64,000 bases of DNA from Roseateles_E sp005503085 (GTDB lineage Bacteria; Pseudomonadota; Gammaproteobacteria; Burkholderiales; Burkholderiaceae_C), in NCBI RefSeq assembly GCF_028462495.1, contig NZ_JAQOWX010000014.1:8130-72129 (forward strand), written 5' to 3'. How positions within the stretch are numbered: the stretch's first letter is position 1; the number at the start of each line of letters is the position of its first letter. The position numbers were made by a program, and so were the translations under genes. Positions 8,067 to 19,599 of this stretch are shown piece by piece. The notes beneath the pieces are model-generated. The model saw nothing but the letters and a program-made list of their open reading frames with translations, ran no database searches and had not been told where the DNA came from.

Positions 8067-11000
8067 GGATGGGTCTCCGACATCATGGCTTCGCAGTATT
8101 GCAGAGCGCGGCCAAAGTCCAGCTGCGCCATCGCCTCGTCCAGCGCCTCGAAGTGTTCAGGCGACAGCGTGGCCCCATGCTCAAGGCGCAGACGCTCCAG
8201 CACATCGAGTGCCGCCATGTCCGAGCGACCCAGCAGCTGGGCCAGCTGGCGCAGCGCCTGCTGCCGCTGGGATGCGTCGCCCGTCACTGCGCCCGCCGGC
8301 ATGGCGGGCGCCTCGTCCAGCGCCTGGACCAGGTCCGACAAGGCCTGCAGATCGGAGGCTATCTGCTGCTCCAGCGCCGCGACGGCCGCTGGCGTCAGGC
8401 CACCCCCGCTCTTGAGCCCCTGCTCCAGCGCGCCGGCGCGTGACGCCAGCGCGTTCGCGCCCAGGGTTGCGGCCAGGCCCTTGAAGCCATGCAGCGCCGC
8501 CGCCGCCTCGGCGAAGCCTTCGTCGAGCAGATGGGCGCGCAGCTGCGCCGGCAGCGCCTCGGCCTGGCCGCTGAAGGAGCGCAGCATGCGCCGGTACAAA
8601 CCCGTCTTGCCCATCATGCGCTGCAGCGCGCCCTGCGGGTCCAGGCCCGGCGCGGCGCCGGCCGGCGCGGCGCGCCAGGCGGTGCCGCCGCGCAGCAGGG
8701 CCACCAGCGCGTCCAGATCAAAGGGCTTGCCGATATGGGCATTCATGCCCGCCTCCAGACAGGCCAGCCGGTCCTCGGGCATGGCGTTGGCCGTCATCGC
8801 GATGATGGGCAGCTCGCCCAGGCCCAGCTCGCTGCGGATCAGCCGGGTGGCGCTCAGACCGTCCAGCACCGGCATCTGCACATCCATCAGCACCGCGTCC
8901 CAGTGCGGATCGACCGCCAGCAGGTCCAGCGCGAGCCGGCCGTTGCCGGCCAGCGTCACGCGGGCACCCTCGTCCTGCAACAGCTCCTGCGCGATCTGCT
9001 GGTTGTTCAGATTGTCCTCGACCACCAGCAGCCGCATGCCGTCGAGCCGGTGCTGCTGCGGGTCCGAGGCCGCCGCAGCGGCCGGCGCCTGCGCCAGCGG
9101 CAGGCTCAGGCTGAAGAAGAAACGGCTGCCCTGCCCCGGCGCACTGTTCAGGCCCAGCTCGCCACCCATCAGCCGCACCAGGCGCTGGCTGATCGCCAGG
9201 CCCAGCCCGCTGCCGCCGAAACGCCGTGTCGTCGAGGCCTCGGCCTGGCTGAAGCCGCTGAAGACATGGCTTTGCTGATCGGCGGCAATGCCGATGCCGC
9301 TGTCCTGCACCTCGAATTCGATCTCGACCCGCTGTGCGTCCAGGTGGTGGCAGCGCAGCGCGACCCGCACCTCGCCGCGCTCGGTGAACTTGACCGCGTT
9401 GCCGCCCAGATTGATCAGCACCTGCTGCAGCCGCAGCGCATCGCCCCACAGCCATGGCGGCAGGGCCGGGTCGAGCTCGAAGACCAGGGCCAGTGCCTTG
9501 TCGCCGATATTGGCCCGCAGTATCACCGCCAGCTCATCGACCAGTACCCGGGGGCTGAAGGCAAACGGGTCCAGATCCAGCTTGCCGGCCTCGACCTTGG
9601 AGAAGTCCAGGATGTCGTTGAGCAGGCGCAAGAGCGAGCGCGCCGCGCCTTCGCTCTTGCCCAGATAATCGCGCTGGCGCTCGTCCAGCGGCGTGCGCTG
9701 CAGCAGCCTGAGCATGCCCAACACCGCATTCATCGGCGTGCGGATCTCGTGGCTCATAGTGGCCAGGAACTGGCTCTTGGCCAGGCTGGCCTGCACGGCC
9801 ACCGCCGTGGCGCGCTCCGCTTCGGCCTGAGCCTCCTGCTGGCGCGCCTGCAGACGCTTGCGCGCGGTGATGTCGATGAACACGCCCAGATAGCCGTAGC
9901 GGCTGCCGTCACGGCCGCGCAGCTCGGTGACCACGCGCAGCGCCTCCATCGTCTGGCCATCCCGGCGCAGATAGCAGCTCTCGATCTCGCGGTTCAGCTC
10001 GGTGGGGTGGACCAGGGCCTCGAAGCCGTCGACACGCTCGCCGGTCTGACGGAACACCCGCTCGCTGGCCTCGATCAGATCCGAGGCCGAGCTGAAGTCG
10101 GCGGCCGTGCCGCGCCCCACCACATCCTCGGCCGGCCAGCCCAGCATCTGCTCGGCACCGCGGTTGAACAGCGTGATCACCCGGTCCTCGCCGGTCGCCA
10201 CCAGGCCCACCTTGGTGCTGGAGTCCAGCACCGCATTGAGCAGGGCCACGGTGCGCGCCTGTTCCTGCGCGGCGCGGCGCTGCTCGCTGACATCGGCGTA
10301 GGTGGAGACAAAGCCCAGGCCCGGCACCGGCGCGCTGCGGATCTCCAGGCACAAGCCATCGCGCCGCCAGCGCTCCCAGTAATGCGGCTCGCGCAGCGCC
10401 GCTTCGACGCGGGCCCAGGTCTGGGCCAGCGCCTGCTCCAGCGAGGCCTCGCCATAGTCGCCATGCGGCCAGCGCGAGCGCACCGTGTCTTCCACCGTGA
10501 CCGTGCCGGCGGCGAAGAAATCGGGCCCGAACTGGTAGAGCCGCTCGTACATGCTGTTGTGCAGCAGCAGCCGCCCCTGCGGGTCGATCACCGTCAGACC
10601 GCAGGGCAGGCTCTCCAGCACCACACGCAGCAGCTCGGCGCTGCGGCGCTGCTCGGCCTCCAGACGCTTGCGCTCGCTGATGTCCACATAGGTGGTCACC
10701 AGCCCGCCGTCGGGCATGGGCGCGCCGCGGATTTCCAGCGCCGTGCCGTCCGGCCGGATGCGCTCGAACTGGTGCGGTCCACCCTGGCGGGCCCGCGCGA
10801 CGATGCGCTCCAGCTGCTCGGACGGGTCTTCGTCGGCCTCGACCTGGTACTCGCCACGCTCGAGGTTGTAGCGGATGAAGTCCTCGAAACGGGTGTCGCC
10901 GGGCTGGCCGAACGCGGGCGGGAAATCCAGCAGGCGCAAGAAGGCCTCGTTGTGAGCCACCAGCCGAAACTCGGCATCGAACACGCTCAGGCCGCAGGGC

Positions 11001-12865
11001 AGGCTGTCCAGCACGCTGCGTAGCAGTGCGTGGCTGCGCTGAGTCGAGGCCTCCAGCGCGCGGCGTTCGCTGATATCGATATGCATGCCGGCCATCCAGT
11101 GCGGCCGGCCATCGGCGGTGCGTGCGATCACCCGGCCGCGCGACTGCACCCAGACCCAGTGGCCCTCGCGGTGGCGCATGCGGAACTCGGCCTGGTAGTC
11201 GGGCGTGTCGCCCTGCAGATGGGCATGCAGGGCCAGTTCGGCGCCGGGCAGGTCCTCGGGATGAACCAGGCCGGACCAGGTGCTCATGCCCAGCGGCTGC
11301 AGTTGCTCGCGCGTGAGGCCTAGCATGCCGGCCCAGCGCTCGTTGATGCGCAGCTCGCCGGCGATCAGGTCCAGCTCCCAGGTGCCGGCATGGGTGCCGG
11401 CAATGATATTGGCCAGGCGCTCGCGCTCCAGCGCCAGCGCCTCGGCGGCCTGCTTGCGCTCGGTGATGTCCAGCGCGATCTCGATAAAGCCGCTCAACCG
11501 CCCCTGCTCGTCGCGCACCGGCTGCACCTCGGTATCAACCCAGTAGAGGCTGCCATCCTTGCGCCGGTTCAGGATCTCGACCCGGCAGCCCTGACCCTCG
11601 GCCGCCGCCTGCGCCAGCGTCCGCAGCACGGCCGGATCGGCCAGGCCGCTGCCCAGCAGCTCGCCCGGCGTGCGGCCCAGCGCCTCGGCGCTGCTATAGC
11701 CGGTGACCCGGCCAAAGCCCTCGTTGACCCAGCTGATGCGCAGCTGCGCATCGGTGGCCAGCACGCTATTGGTCGTCCCTCGCGCGACGACGGCCAGGCG
11801 CTCCAGATCACCCGTCATCGCCTCGGCCAGCGCCTGGGCCCGGGCGCGTCCCGAGGCCAGCAGATAGACCACCCCGGCCAGCGCCGCGCTGAGCAACAGC
11901 CCGCCGGCGCCGACCCAGACCGGCTCGTTGCGGGCCAGCTCGCGCTCCAGACCGGGCAGGCTGTCCAGCCGCAGCCAGAACCGGCGCCCGCCGAACTCCA
12001 GCGAGCGCAGCGCGCTGAAGCGCGGTTCGGCCGCCACCACGCTGCCAAACACCAGATGGTCCGCATGGGCCGTCTCACCCTCGTAAATGCGCAAGGCCAG
12101 ACGCCCATCGCCGGCCGCCGCCAGATCGGCAAACAGCTCGCGTGCCACCAGCGGCGCATAGACCAGGCCGCGCAAGGTGTCGCGGCGCTGCTGCGTGGTT
12201 TGAGGATCGGTGCCCTTGCGGTAGATCGGCAGCATCAGCAGAAAGCCCGGGCTCTGCTGCTCGTCCTGCACCAGCGTGATGCGGCCGGTCAACATGGCCT
12301 GCCCGCTGTCGATGGCACGCTCGATCATCTCGCGCCGCAAGGGCTCGCCGCCCATGTCCAGGCCCCAGGCATTGCGGTTGTCGCGCAAGGGCTCGATGTA
12401 TTTGATGATGTAGTGCGGCTGCGCCTGCCCCAGGCGCTTGACGCCGAAATCGAGCGCGCCCTCGTCTTGCAGTTCGGCCGCCAGCGCCGGCAGCGCCGAA
12501 GCCTGGACCGGTTCGACAAAGCCGAAGCCGCGCACGCCGGGAAACTCGCGGGTCATCTGGCGCGACTCCACATAGGCGCGGAACTCGCCGAGCTGCACAT
12601 CGCGGCTGGCGGTGAACAGGCCGCGCCCGCCATGCAGGCCGTAGATCGGCAGATTCAGGCGGCGCTGCAGCTCGCGCTCGATCCGCTCGCCCAGACGCTC
12701 GAACTCGCGGCCGGCCTGGCTGCGCTCCTCGGCCCGCAGCCAGGCCGTGGCGGCCAGGGTCAGCAGCAAACCCATCATCAGCACCACCATGGCCAGCGAC
12801 CGGGCCGACCAGCCGCTGCGCCGCAGCCTGCGACGCCAGCGCGACGGCGCCTCTTGCTCCTGCAT
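8063..12865 (-). CDS. Giant hybrid histidine kinase (CHASE, five PAS, REC, Hpt)
   Basis: A 1600-aa membrane sensor kinase with all phosphorelay modules in one chain. Order: TM helix about 25-45; a periplasmic CHASE-type sensor about 75-290; TM about 315-338; five PAS repeats about 350-985, two of them PAS_7-like with the repeated phrase DSLPCGL or ESLPCGL; HisKA with His1038 in MSHEIRTPMN; an HATPase domain with GNAVKFTERG, DSGIGI and GGSGLGLAI; a receiver with Asp1328 in LMDVQMPVLDG; and a C-terminal Hpt with His1459 in ALHGFKGLA. Phosphate should pass His-Asp-His and then to the receiver of the overlapping REC-GGDEF gene. CHASE domains sense small extracellular ligands; the ligand is unknown. 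Confidence 0.94.
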   Translation of the reverse strand: MQEQEAPSRWRRRLRRSGWSARSLAMVVLMMGLLLTLAATAWLRAEERSQAGREFERLGERIERELQRRLNLPIYGLHGGRGLFTASRDVQLGEFRAYVESRQMTREFPGVRGFGFVEPVQASALPALAAELQDEGALDFGVKRLGQAQPHYIIKYIEPLRDNRNAWGLDMGGEPLRREMIERAIDSGQAMLTGRITLVQDEQQSPGFLLMLPIYRKGTDPQTTQQRRDTLRGLVYAPLVARELFADLAAAGDGRLALRIYEGETAHADHLVFGSVVAAEPRFSALRSLEFGGRRFWLRLDSLPGLERELARNEPVWVGAGGLLLSAALAGVVYLLASGRARAQALAEAMTGDLERLAVVARGTTNSVLATDAQLRISWVNEGFGRVTGYSSAEALGRTPGELLGSGLADPAVLRTLAQAAAEGQGCRVEILNRRKDGSLYWVDTEVQPVRDEQGRLSGFIEIALDITERKQAAEALALERERLANIIAGTHAGTWELDLIAGELRINERWAGMLGLTREQLQPLGMSTWSGLVHPEDLPGAELALHAHLQGDTPDYQAEFRMRHREGHWVWVQSRGRVIARTADGRPHWMAGMHIDISERRALEASTQRSHALLRSVLDSLPCGLSVFDAEFRLVAHNEAFLRLLDFPPAFGQPGDTRFEDFIRYNLERGEYQVEADEDPSEQLERIVARARQGGPHQFERIRPDGTALEIRGAPMPDGGLVTTYVDISERKRLEAEQRRSAELLRVVLESLPCGLTVIDPQGRLLLHNSMYERLYQFGPDFFAAGTVTVEDTVRSRWPHGDYGEASLEQALAQTWARVEAALREPHYWERWRRDGLCLEIRSAPVPGLGFVSTYADVSEQRRAAQEQARTVALLNAVLDSSTKVGLVATGEDRVITLFNRGAEQMLGWPAEDVVGRGTAADFSSASDLIEASERVFRQTGERVDGFEALVHPTELNREIESCYLRRDGQTMEALRVVTELRGRDGSRYGYLGVFIDITARKRLQARQQEAQAEAERATAVAVQASLAKSQFLATMSHEIRTPMNAVLGMLRLLQRTPLDERQRDYLGKSEGAARSLLRLLNDILDFSKVEAGKLDLDPFAFSPRVLVDELAVILRANIGDKALALVFELDPALPPWLWGDALRLQQVLINLGGNAVKFTERGEVRVALRCHHLDAQRVEIEFEVQDSGIGIAADQQSHVFSGFSQAEASTTRRFGGSGLGLAISQRLVRLMGGELGLNSAPGQGSRFFFSLSLPLAQAPAAAAASDPQQHRLDGMRLLVVEDNLNNQQIAQELLQDEGARVTLAGNGRLALDLLAVDPHWDAVLMDVQMPVLDGLSATRLIRSELGLGELPIIAMTANAMPEDRLACLEAGMNAHIGKPFDLDALVALLRGGTAWRAAPAGAAPGLDPQGALQRMMGKTGLYRRMLRSFSGQAEALPAQLRAHLLDEGFAEAAAALHGFKGLAATLGANALASRAGALEQGLKSGGGLTPAAVAALEQQIASDLQALSDLVQALDEAPAMPAGAVTGDASQRQQALRQLAQLLGRSDMAALDVLERLRLEHGATLSPEHFEALDEAMAQLDFGRALQYCEAMMSETHP

Positions 12866-12995
12866 GCCTCACCTCGCCATTTCGGTCTTGCGTTGCAAGC
12901 CAGTCTATCCCGGCGGTGGAATCCCCAGCAGCATCCGCAAACGCCATCGCGTCTAATGGCTGTTGGGATTTCATAAAGAGCAGCGGAGCCAGGTC

Positions 12996-13919
12996 TTGAG
13001 CCAGAGCACAGCCTTCAAGGTTTTATGGGTCGACGAGTACAGCCCGGCCATCCTGGCGGCCGAGTTGGGGGCGACCGAATGGGGGCGCTTCAAGCTGCAG
13101 CGCTGCGCCAGCCTGGAGGAAGCGGCCCTGCTGCTGGGCGAGCATCCCCACGATGCGCTGCTGGCGGCCTTGCCCAGCGAGCGCGCGGCCGGCTTGACGG
13201 CCTGGGCGGCGCTGTCGCATGCGGTGCAGGAGACGGCGGTGCTGGTGCTGAGCCCGGCCTGCCCGGCGCCGGTGGCGCTGGAGCTGCTGCAGCGCGGCGT
13301 GCAGGATGTCGTGCTGCAGACCCAGTGGGGCCAGCACGGGCTGGCGCGCAGCCTGCGCTGGGCCATCGAGCGCCACCGCCTGGACCGCAGCGCGCGCAAG
13401 GCCTATGCCACCGATCTGGACACCGGCCTGCCGACCCGTGCCCAGCTGCTGGACCATATCCACCATCTGCTGGCCTTGCGCCAGCGCGAACCCTCGCCGA
13501 TGGCCCTGCTGGTGTTGCGCATCTCGGGCCTGAGCAAGGTGCGCGAGCGCCTGGGCCGGGAGAGCGTCAATGTGTTGCGCCGGCGCCTGGCGGTGCGGCT
13601 GCGCGCCGGCGTGCGGGCCAGCGATGTGGTGGTCAGCCTGGGCAGCGACAGCTACGGCGTGCTGCTGGCCTCGACCGAGCAGCCCGAGGATGCCGAGCGC
13701 GTCGCGCTGAAGCTGGCGGCGGCGCTGCAAAAACCGCTGCATCTGGCCGGGCAGTCGCTGAGCGTCGGTGCGCGCGTGGGGCTCAGCCTCTACCCGGGCG
13801 GCGCCCAGGACGCCGAGACCCTGCTGCGCCAAGCCACCAACGCCGCCGCCCATGCCGGCGCGCCGGCACCGCCGCGCGTGCACAAGAAGGCGGCCAATGA
13901 TGAGCCGCCGAGCCCCTAA
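12996..13919 (+). CDS. Degenerate GGDEF protein with receiver-like N-terminus
   Basis: A 307-aa protein probably without cyclase activity. The N-terminal 120 residues look like a receiver fold (FKVLWVDEYSP at the start), but no phospho-acceptor Asp is seen at the expected strand end (DALLAALPS). The C-terminal half follows the GGDEF pattern (TDLDTGLPTRAQLLDHI, then RASDVVVSLGSDSYGVLLA), but the active loop is GSDSY instead of GG(D/E)EF. The RxxD-like RASD is kept, so it might bind c-di-GMP as a receptor. The start is set at TTG 12996, with GGAG about seven bases upstream; a TTG at 12963 is also possible. It lies divergent from the hybrid kinase and may belong to the same signalling set. Confidence 0.75.
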   Translation: MSQSTAFKVLWVDEYSPAILAAELGATEWGRFKLQRCASLEEAALLLGEHPHDALLAALPSERAAGLTAWAALSHAVQETAVLVLSPACPAPVALELLQRGVQDVVLQTQWGQHGLARSLRWAIERHRLDRSARKAYATDLDTGLPTRAQLLDHIHHLLALRQREPSPMALLVLRISGLSKVRERLGRESVNVLRRRLAVRLRAGVRASDVVVSLGSDSYGVLLASTEQPEDAERVALKLAAALQKPLHLAGQSLSVGARVGLSLYPGGAQDAETLLRQATNAAAHAGAPAPPRVHKKAANDEPPSP

Positions 13920-15404
13920 TCACTTCAGGATGTCGCCCAGGCAGAGGTACTTCATCTCGACATAGTCCTCGATGCCGTGGCGCGAGCCCTCGCGGCCCAG
14001 GCCGCTTTGCTTGACGCCGCCGAACGGCACCTCGGCCACCGAGATCAGGCCGGTGTTGACGCCCACCATGCCGTACTCCAGCGCCTCGCCGACGCGGAAG
14101 ATGCGGCCAATATCGCGGCTGTAGAAATAGCTGGCCAGGCCGAATTCGGTGTTGTTGGCCAGCGCCACAACCTCGGCCTCGGTCTTGAATTTGAAGACCG
14201 GCGCCACCGGGCCGAAGGTCTCCTCGCGCGAGCAAAGCATCTGCGCGCTGGCATCGGCCAGCAAGGTCGGCTCGAAGAAGCGCTCGCCCAGATCGGGCCG
14301 CGTCTTGCCGCCGGCCACCAGGCGCGCGCGCAGCGCCAGCGCGTCGGCCCCATGGGTTTCGACCTTGGCGACGGCCAGATCGTCGATCAAGGGGCCCTGG
14401 CTGACGCCGGGCTCGAAGCCGTTGCCCAGCTTGATGCCGGCTACCTTGGCGGCCAGCTTCTCGACGAACTGTTCGTAGACCGACTCCTGCACATAGAGAC
14501 GGTTCGCGCAGACGCAGGTCTGGCCGGCGTTGCGGTACTTGCTGGCCATCGCGCCCTCGACGGCGCTGTCGATATCGGCATCGTCGAAGACGATGAAGGG
14601 CGCGTTGCCGCCCAGCTCCAGCGACAGCTTCTTGATCGTCGGCGCGCACTGCCGCATCAGGATGCGGCCGACCTCGGTCGAGCCGGTGAAGGAGAGGTGG
14701 CGTATCACATCGCTTTCACACAGCAGCTTGCCGATCGCGATCGAGCCCTCGCCGTCGGCCGTCAGCACGTTCAGCACGCCCGAGGGCATGCCGGCGCGCT
14801 GGGCCAGTTCGGCCACCGCCAGCGCCGACAGCGGCGTCTGCTCGGCGGGCTTGATGATGACGGTGCAGCCCGCGGCCAGCGCCGGTGCCACCTTGCGGGT
14901 GATCATCGCAATCGGGAAATTCCAGGGCGTGATCGCCGCGCAGACGCCCATGGCCTGCTTGAGCACCAGATAGCGCTTGTTGTTGTCGGTGGTCGGGATC
15001 GTCTCGCCATAGACCCGCTTGCCCTCCTCGGCGAACCAGTCGATGAAGCTGGCGCCATAGACCACCTCGCCCTTGGCCTCGGCCAGTGGCTTGCCCTGCT
15101 CGGCCGTCATGATGCGGGCCAGATCGTCGGCATGCTTGACCAGCAGCTGCTGCCAGCGCATCAGGATGGCGGCACGCTCCTTGGCGGTCTTGCCGCGCCA
15201 GACCACCCAGGCATTGTTGGCGGCGGCAATCGCGGCCTCGGTCTCGGCTTGGCCCAGATTGGCGACATCGGCCAGATGAGCGCCGGTGGCCGGGTCGTGG
15301 ACGGCGAAGGTGCTCTTGCCGGACACCCATTCGCCATTGATCAGGGCCTGGGTCTTCAGCAGGCTGGCATCGTCCAGCGCGCTCAGCGGTGACACATGGT
15401 CCAT
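13920..15404 (-). CDS. gabD: NAD(P)-dependent succinate-semialdehyde dehydrogenase
   Basis: Oxidises succinate semialdehyde to succinate, the last step of GABA breakdown, feeding the TCA cycle. The 494-aa length is normal. Aldehyde dehydrogenase landmarks are present: the cofactor loop FTGSTEVGR, catalytic Glu in LELGGNAP, catalytic Cys in AGQTCVCANR, and the ending EMKYLCLGDI seen in GabD-type enzymes. Start choice: an ATG at 15404 lies seven bases after GGAGAG, so it is preferred over the ATG at 15419. No GABA transaminase is adjacent, so a wider role for short semialdehydes cannot be excluded. It ends back to back with the degenerate GGDEF gene and is divergent from alaS. Confidence 0.92.
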   Translation of the reverse strand: MDHVSPLSALDDASLLKTQALINGEWVSGKSTFAVHDPATGAHLADVANLGQAETEAAIAAANNAWVVWRGKTAKERAAILMRWQQLLVKHADDLARIMTAEQGKPLAEAKGEVVYGASFIDWFAEEGKRVYGETIPTTDNNKRYLVLKQAMGVCAAITPWNFPIAMITRKVAPALAAGCTVIIKPAEQTPLSALAVAELAQRAGMPSGVLNVLTADGEGSIAIGKLLCESDVIRHLSFTGSTEVGRILMRQCAPTIKKLSLELGGNAPFIVFDDADIDSAVEGAMASKYRNAGQTCVCANRLYVQESVYEQFVEKLAAKVAGIKLGNGFEPGVSQGPLIDDLAVAKVETHGADALALRARLVAGGKTRPDLGERFFEPTLLADASAQMLCSREETFGPVAPVFKFKTEAEVVALANNTEFGLASYFYSRDIGRIFRVGEALEYGMVGVNTGLISVAEVPFGGVKQSGLGREGSRHGIEDYVEMKYLCLGDILK

Positions 15405-15478
15405 CTTGAATCTCTCCATCGACGCGGTGATGGCGCAACTCTAACCGCTGGCGCGACGCCGCCGGGCGAGGCCCGCCC

Positions 15479-15484
15479 TATAAT
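15479..15484 (+). promoter_or_regulatory. Likely -10 element of alaS promoter
   Basis: A perfect TATAAT lies 69 bases before the alaS ATG, in a short AT-rich patch. No convincing -35 is seen 17 bases upstream. Between it and the gene, positions about 15512-15533 form a hairpin (CCGCCGG with CCGGTGG, one G-U pair). AGGAAAG serves as the ribosome-binding site. Confidence 0.5.
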
Positions 15485-15552
15485 CGAAATCCCCGAAAAA
15501 TCAAGCATTTACCGCCGGACTCATGCCGGTGGTGCGCTAGGAAAGCCCCGGA

Positions 15553-18249
<2,697 letters not shown>

Positions 18250-18272
18250 TCCCGGCTACGATCTTCCACACA

Positions 18273-18310
18273 CGGGGGCCCCGCGGGGCCCCGGTTCTTT
18301 TCTGCTTTTT
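18273..18310 (+). terminator. Rho-independent terminator after alaS
   Basis: A very GC-rich hairpin (GGGGCCCC at 18275-18282 and GGGGCCCC at 18285-18292) is followed by a T-rich run (TTCTTTT then CTTTTT). It lies 23 bases after the alaS stop and just upstream of the next gene, whose ribosome-binding site follows at once, so it may only partly block read-through. Confidence 0.7.
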
Positions 18311-18322
18311 GAGGAGGCGCTT

Positions 18323-19024
18323 GTGAGCGACACCCTGGACCAGGACAACGCCGAGCGCCTGGCCGCCCTGCTGAATATTCGTGCCGCGCAATCGAGCGAA
18401 GACGAAGAGGCGGTGCCGATTGACACCTTGGACGGCTATATGACGGCGCTGATCTGCGGCCCCGTCGTCGCTTCGCCACTGCAGGCGATGGACGCCTTGT
18501 TCGGCGAGAACTGGCCCGAGCCGCTGCAGGCCCAGGACCAGCTGGAGGCCTTCACCGACGCGCTGCACGAGCGCTGGAACGAGATCGCCGAGAACCTGGC
18601 GCCCGAGCCTCTGGCCGAGCAGCCCGACGCAATGCAGCTGAGCCCGCTGATCACCGAGTTCGACGAGGCCACCAAGGCCGAGCTGCTGTCGCAAGGCGTG
18701 CTGCGCGCCGAGCAGCTGGCCGAGCTGCCGCCCACTGGCGTGATGTGGGTCGAGGGCTTTATGCAGGCGGTGGAGGACAACCAGCAGCACTGGTATGTGC
18801 ACGACACCGACAGCGAGGCCGGCCAGATGCTGGACGCGATGCTGATGTCGGTGGCCGCCGTCGCGATGCCGGCCGGCGAGCAGCGCGAGGCCTATATCGT
18901 CGAGGCCTATGACGAGGGCGAAGAGGTGGACCAGGACGTGCTGATCGACGATGCGCTGTTCTCGGTGCAGGACCTGCGCCTGTTCTGGCTGCAGCACCCG
19001 GCACCGGAAGCACCGCTGCACTGA
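18323..19024 (+). CDS. UPF0149/YecA family protein
   Basis: A 233-aa acidic protein of the UPF0149 (YecA/YgfB-like) family, whose function is poorly known. The recognisable element is TLDGYMTALICGPVVASPLQAMDALFG in residues about 33-60, with a helical acidic remainder. The C-terminal zinc-binding SEC-C motif of E. coli YecA is absent: the protein ends HPAPEAPLH. The start is GTG at 18323, preceded by GAGGAGG about seven bases upstream. The frame is open back into alaS but the ribosome-binding site decides. It is read in the same direction as alaS after a terminator-like hairpin. Confidence 0.82.
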   Translation: MSDTLDQDNAERLAALLNIRAAQSSEDEEAVPIDTLDGYMTALICGPVVASPLQAMDALFGENWPEPLQAQDQLEAFTDALHERWNEIAENLAPEPLAEQPDAMQLSPLITEFDEATKAELLSQGVLRAEQLAELPPTGVMWVEGFMQAVEDNQQHWYVHDTDSEAGQMLDAMLMSVAAVAMPAGEQREAYIVEAYDEGEEVDQDVLIDDALFSVQDLRLFWLQHPAPEAPLH

Positions 19025-19045
19025 GCCATTCAGGCGCCGCTCAGT

Positions 19046-19528
19046 TCAGAGCTTGCCGCTGCAGTTCGGCGCGCCGCAGCGGCAGCGCAGCCGCCCTTCG
19101 TGGTGGCTGTCGCCGTAGTGGCAGGTGATCTCCTCGCCGGGTTCGATATCGCGCAGCGCATAGAACTCGACCCGGCCCTGGCGGATGCGCAGCACCGCAT
19201 TGGGCGCGCAGCAATGGTTGATATTGCGCATCGGCTCGGGAGAGTCCGTCGCATCGACCGCGCGGGTTTCCGACACCTCGACGATATGGATGCGCTCGCG
19301 CCCCTTGGCACGCCGGCGCGCCTCGCGCACCGAGATCGACTCGCCGCGCATCTCGCCAATCTTGCGGCGCGCCGGGATCGCCTCCTCGGCGAACACCCCC
19401 AGGCCGTCGATCGCGCTGGGCCCGGCCCGCAGCGCATAACGCAGCGCCGGCTGCGGCTGGCCGCGCGGGCGTGGCGCTACTGCTTCGATGACGGGGCGGG
19501 GCGGGACGATGGCGGACAGGCGAGGCAT
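19046..19528 (-). CDS. SET-domain protein-lysine methyltransferase-like protein
   Basis: A 160-aa protein with a compact SET domain, which in characterised members transfers methyl groups from S-adenosylmethionine to lysines. Seen: GLGVFAEEAIPARRKIGEMRG (SET-N), NINHCCAPNA (the NHS-like cofactor motif), EFYALRDIEPGEEITCHYGD (the ExLTYDY-like motif with catalytic Tyr), and a post-SET tail CRCGAPNCSG with the three-Cys zinc pattern. The start is ATG at 19528; an earlier in-frame start at 19627 would add 33 residues with no domain. Bacterial members have unclear targets. It points away from a candidate small RNA. Confidence 0.85.
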   Translation of the reverse strand: MPRLSAIVPPRPVIEAVAPRPRGQPQPALRYALRAGPSAIDGLGVFAEEAIPARRKIGEMRGESISVREARRRAKGRERIHIVEVSETRAVDATDSPEPMRNINHCCAPNAVLRIRQGRVEFYALRDIEPGEEITCHYGDSHHEGRLRCRCGAPNCSGKL

Positions 19529-19563
19529 GACCTGATTGTCGCCGCGATGCGACGCGCCCCCAG

Positions 19564-19593
19564 TTGACCTTGTCGCGCCAGGCCCCGCATACT
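19564..19593 (+). promoter_or_regulatory. Sigma-70-like promoter upstream of candidate small RNA
   Basis: TTGACC (19564-19569) and CATACT (19588-19593) are separated by 18 bases, close to the sigma-70 consensus. The transcript would start near 19600. The next gene in this direction begins only at 19792, after an intrinsic terminator. Confidence 0.55.
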
Positions 19594-19599
19594 GGGGCC

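Noticed and set aside
8489..11023. 844-codon open frame opposite the hybrid kinase
   Set aside because: Same kind of antisense shadow; every domain of the kinase is intact on the minus strand.
13920..15404. Alternative call as a generic betaine- or other aldehyde dehydrogenase
   Set aside because: The N- and C-terminal signatures and length match GabD-type succinate-semialdehyde dehydrogenases better.
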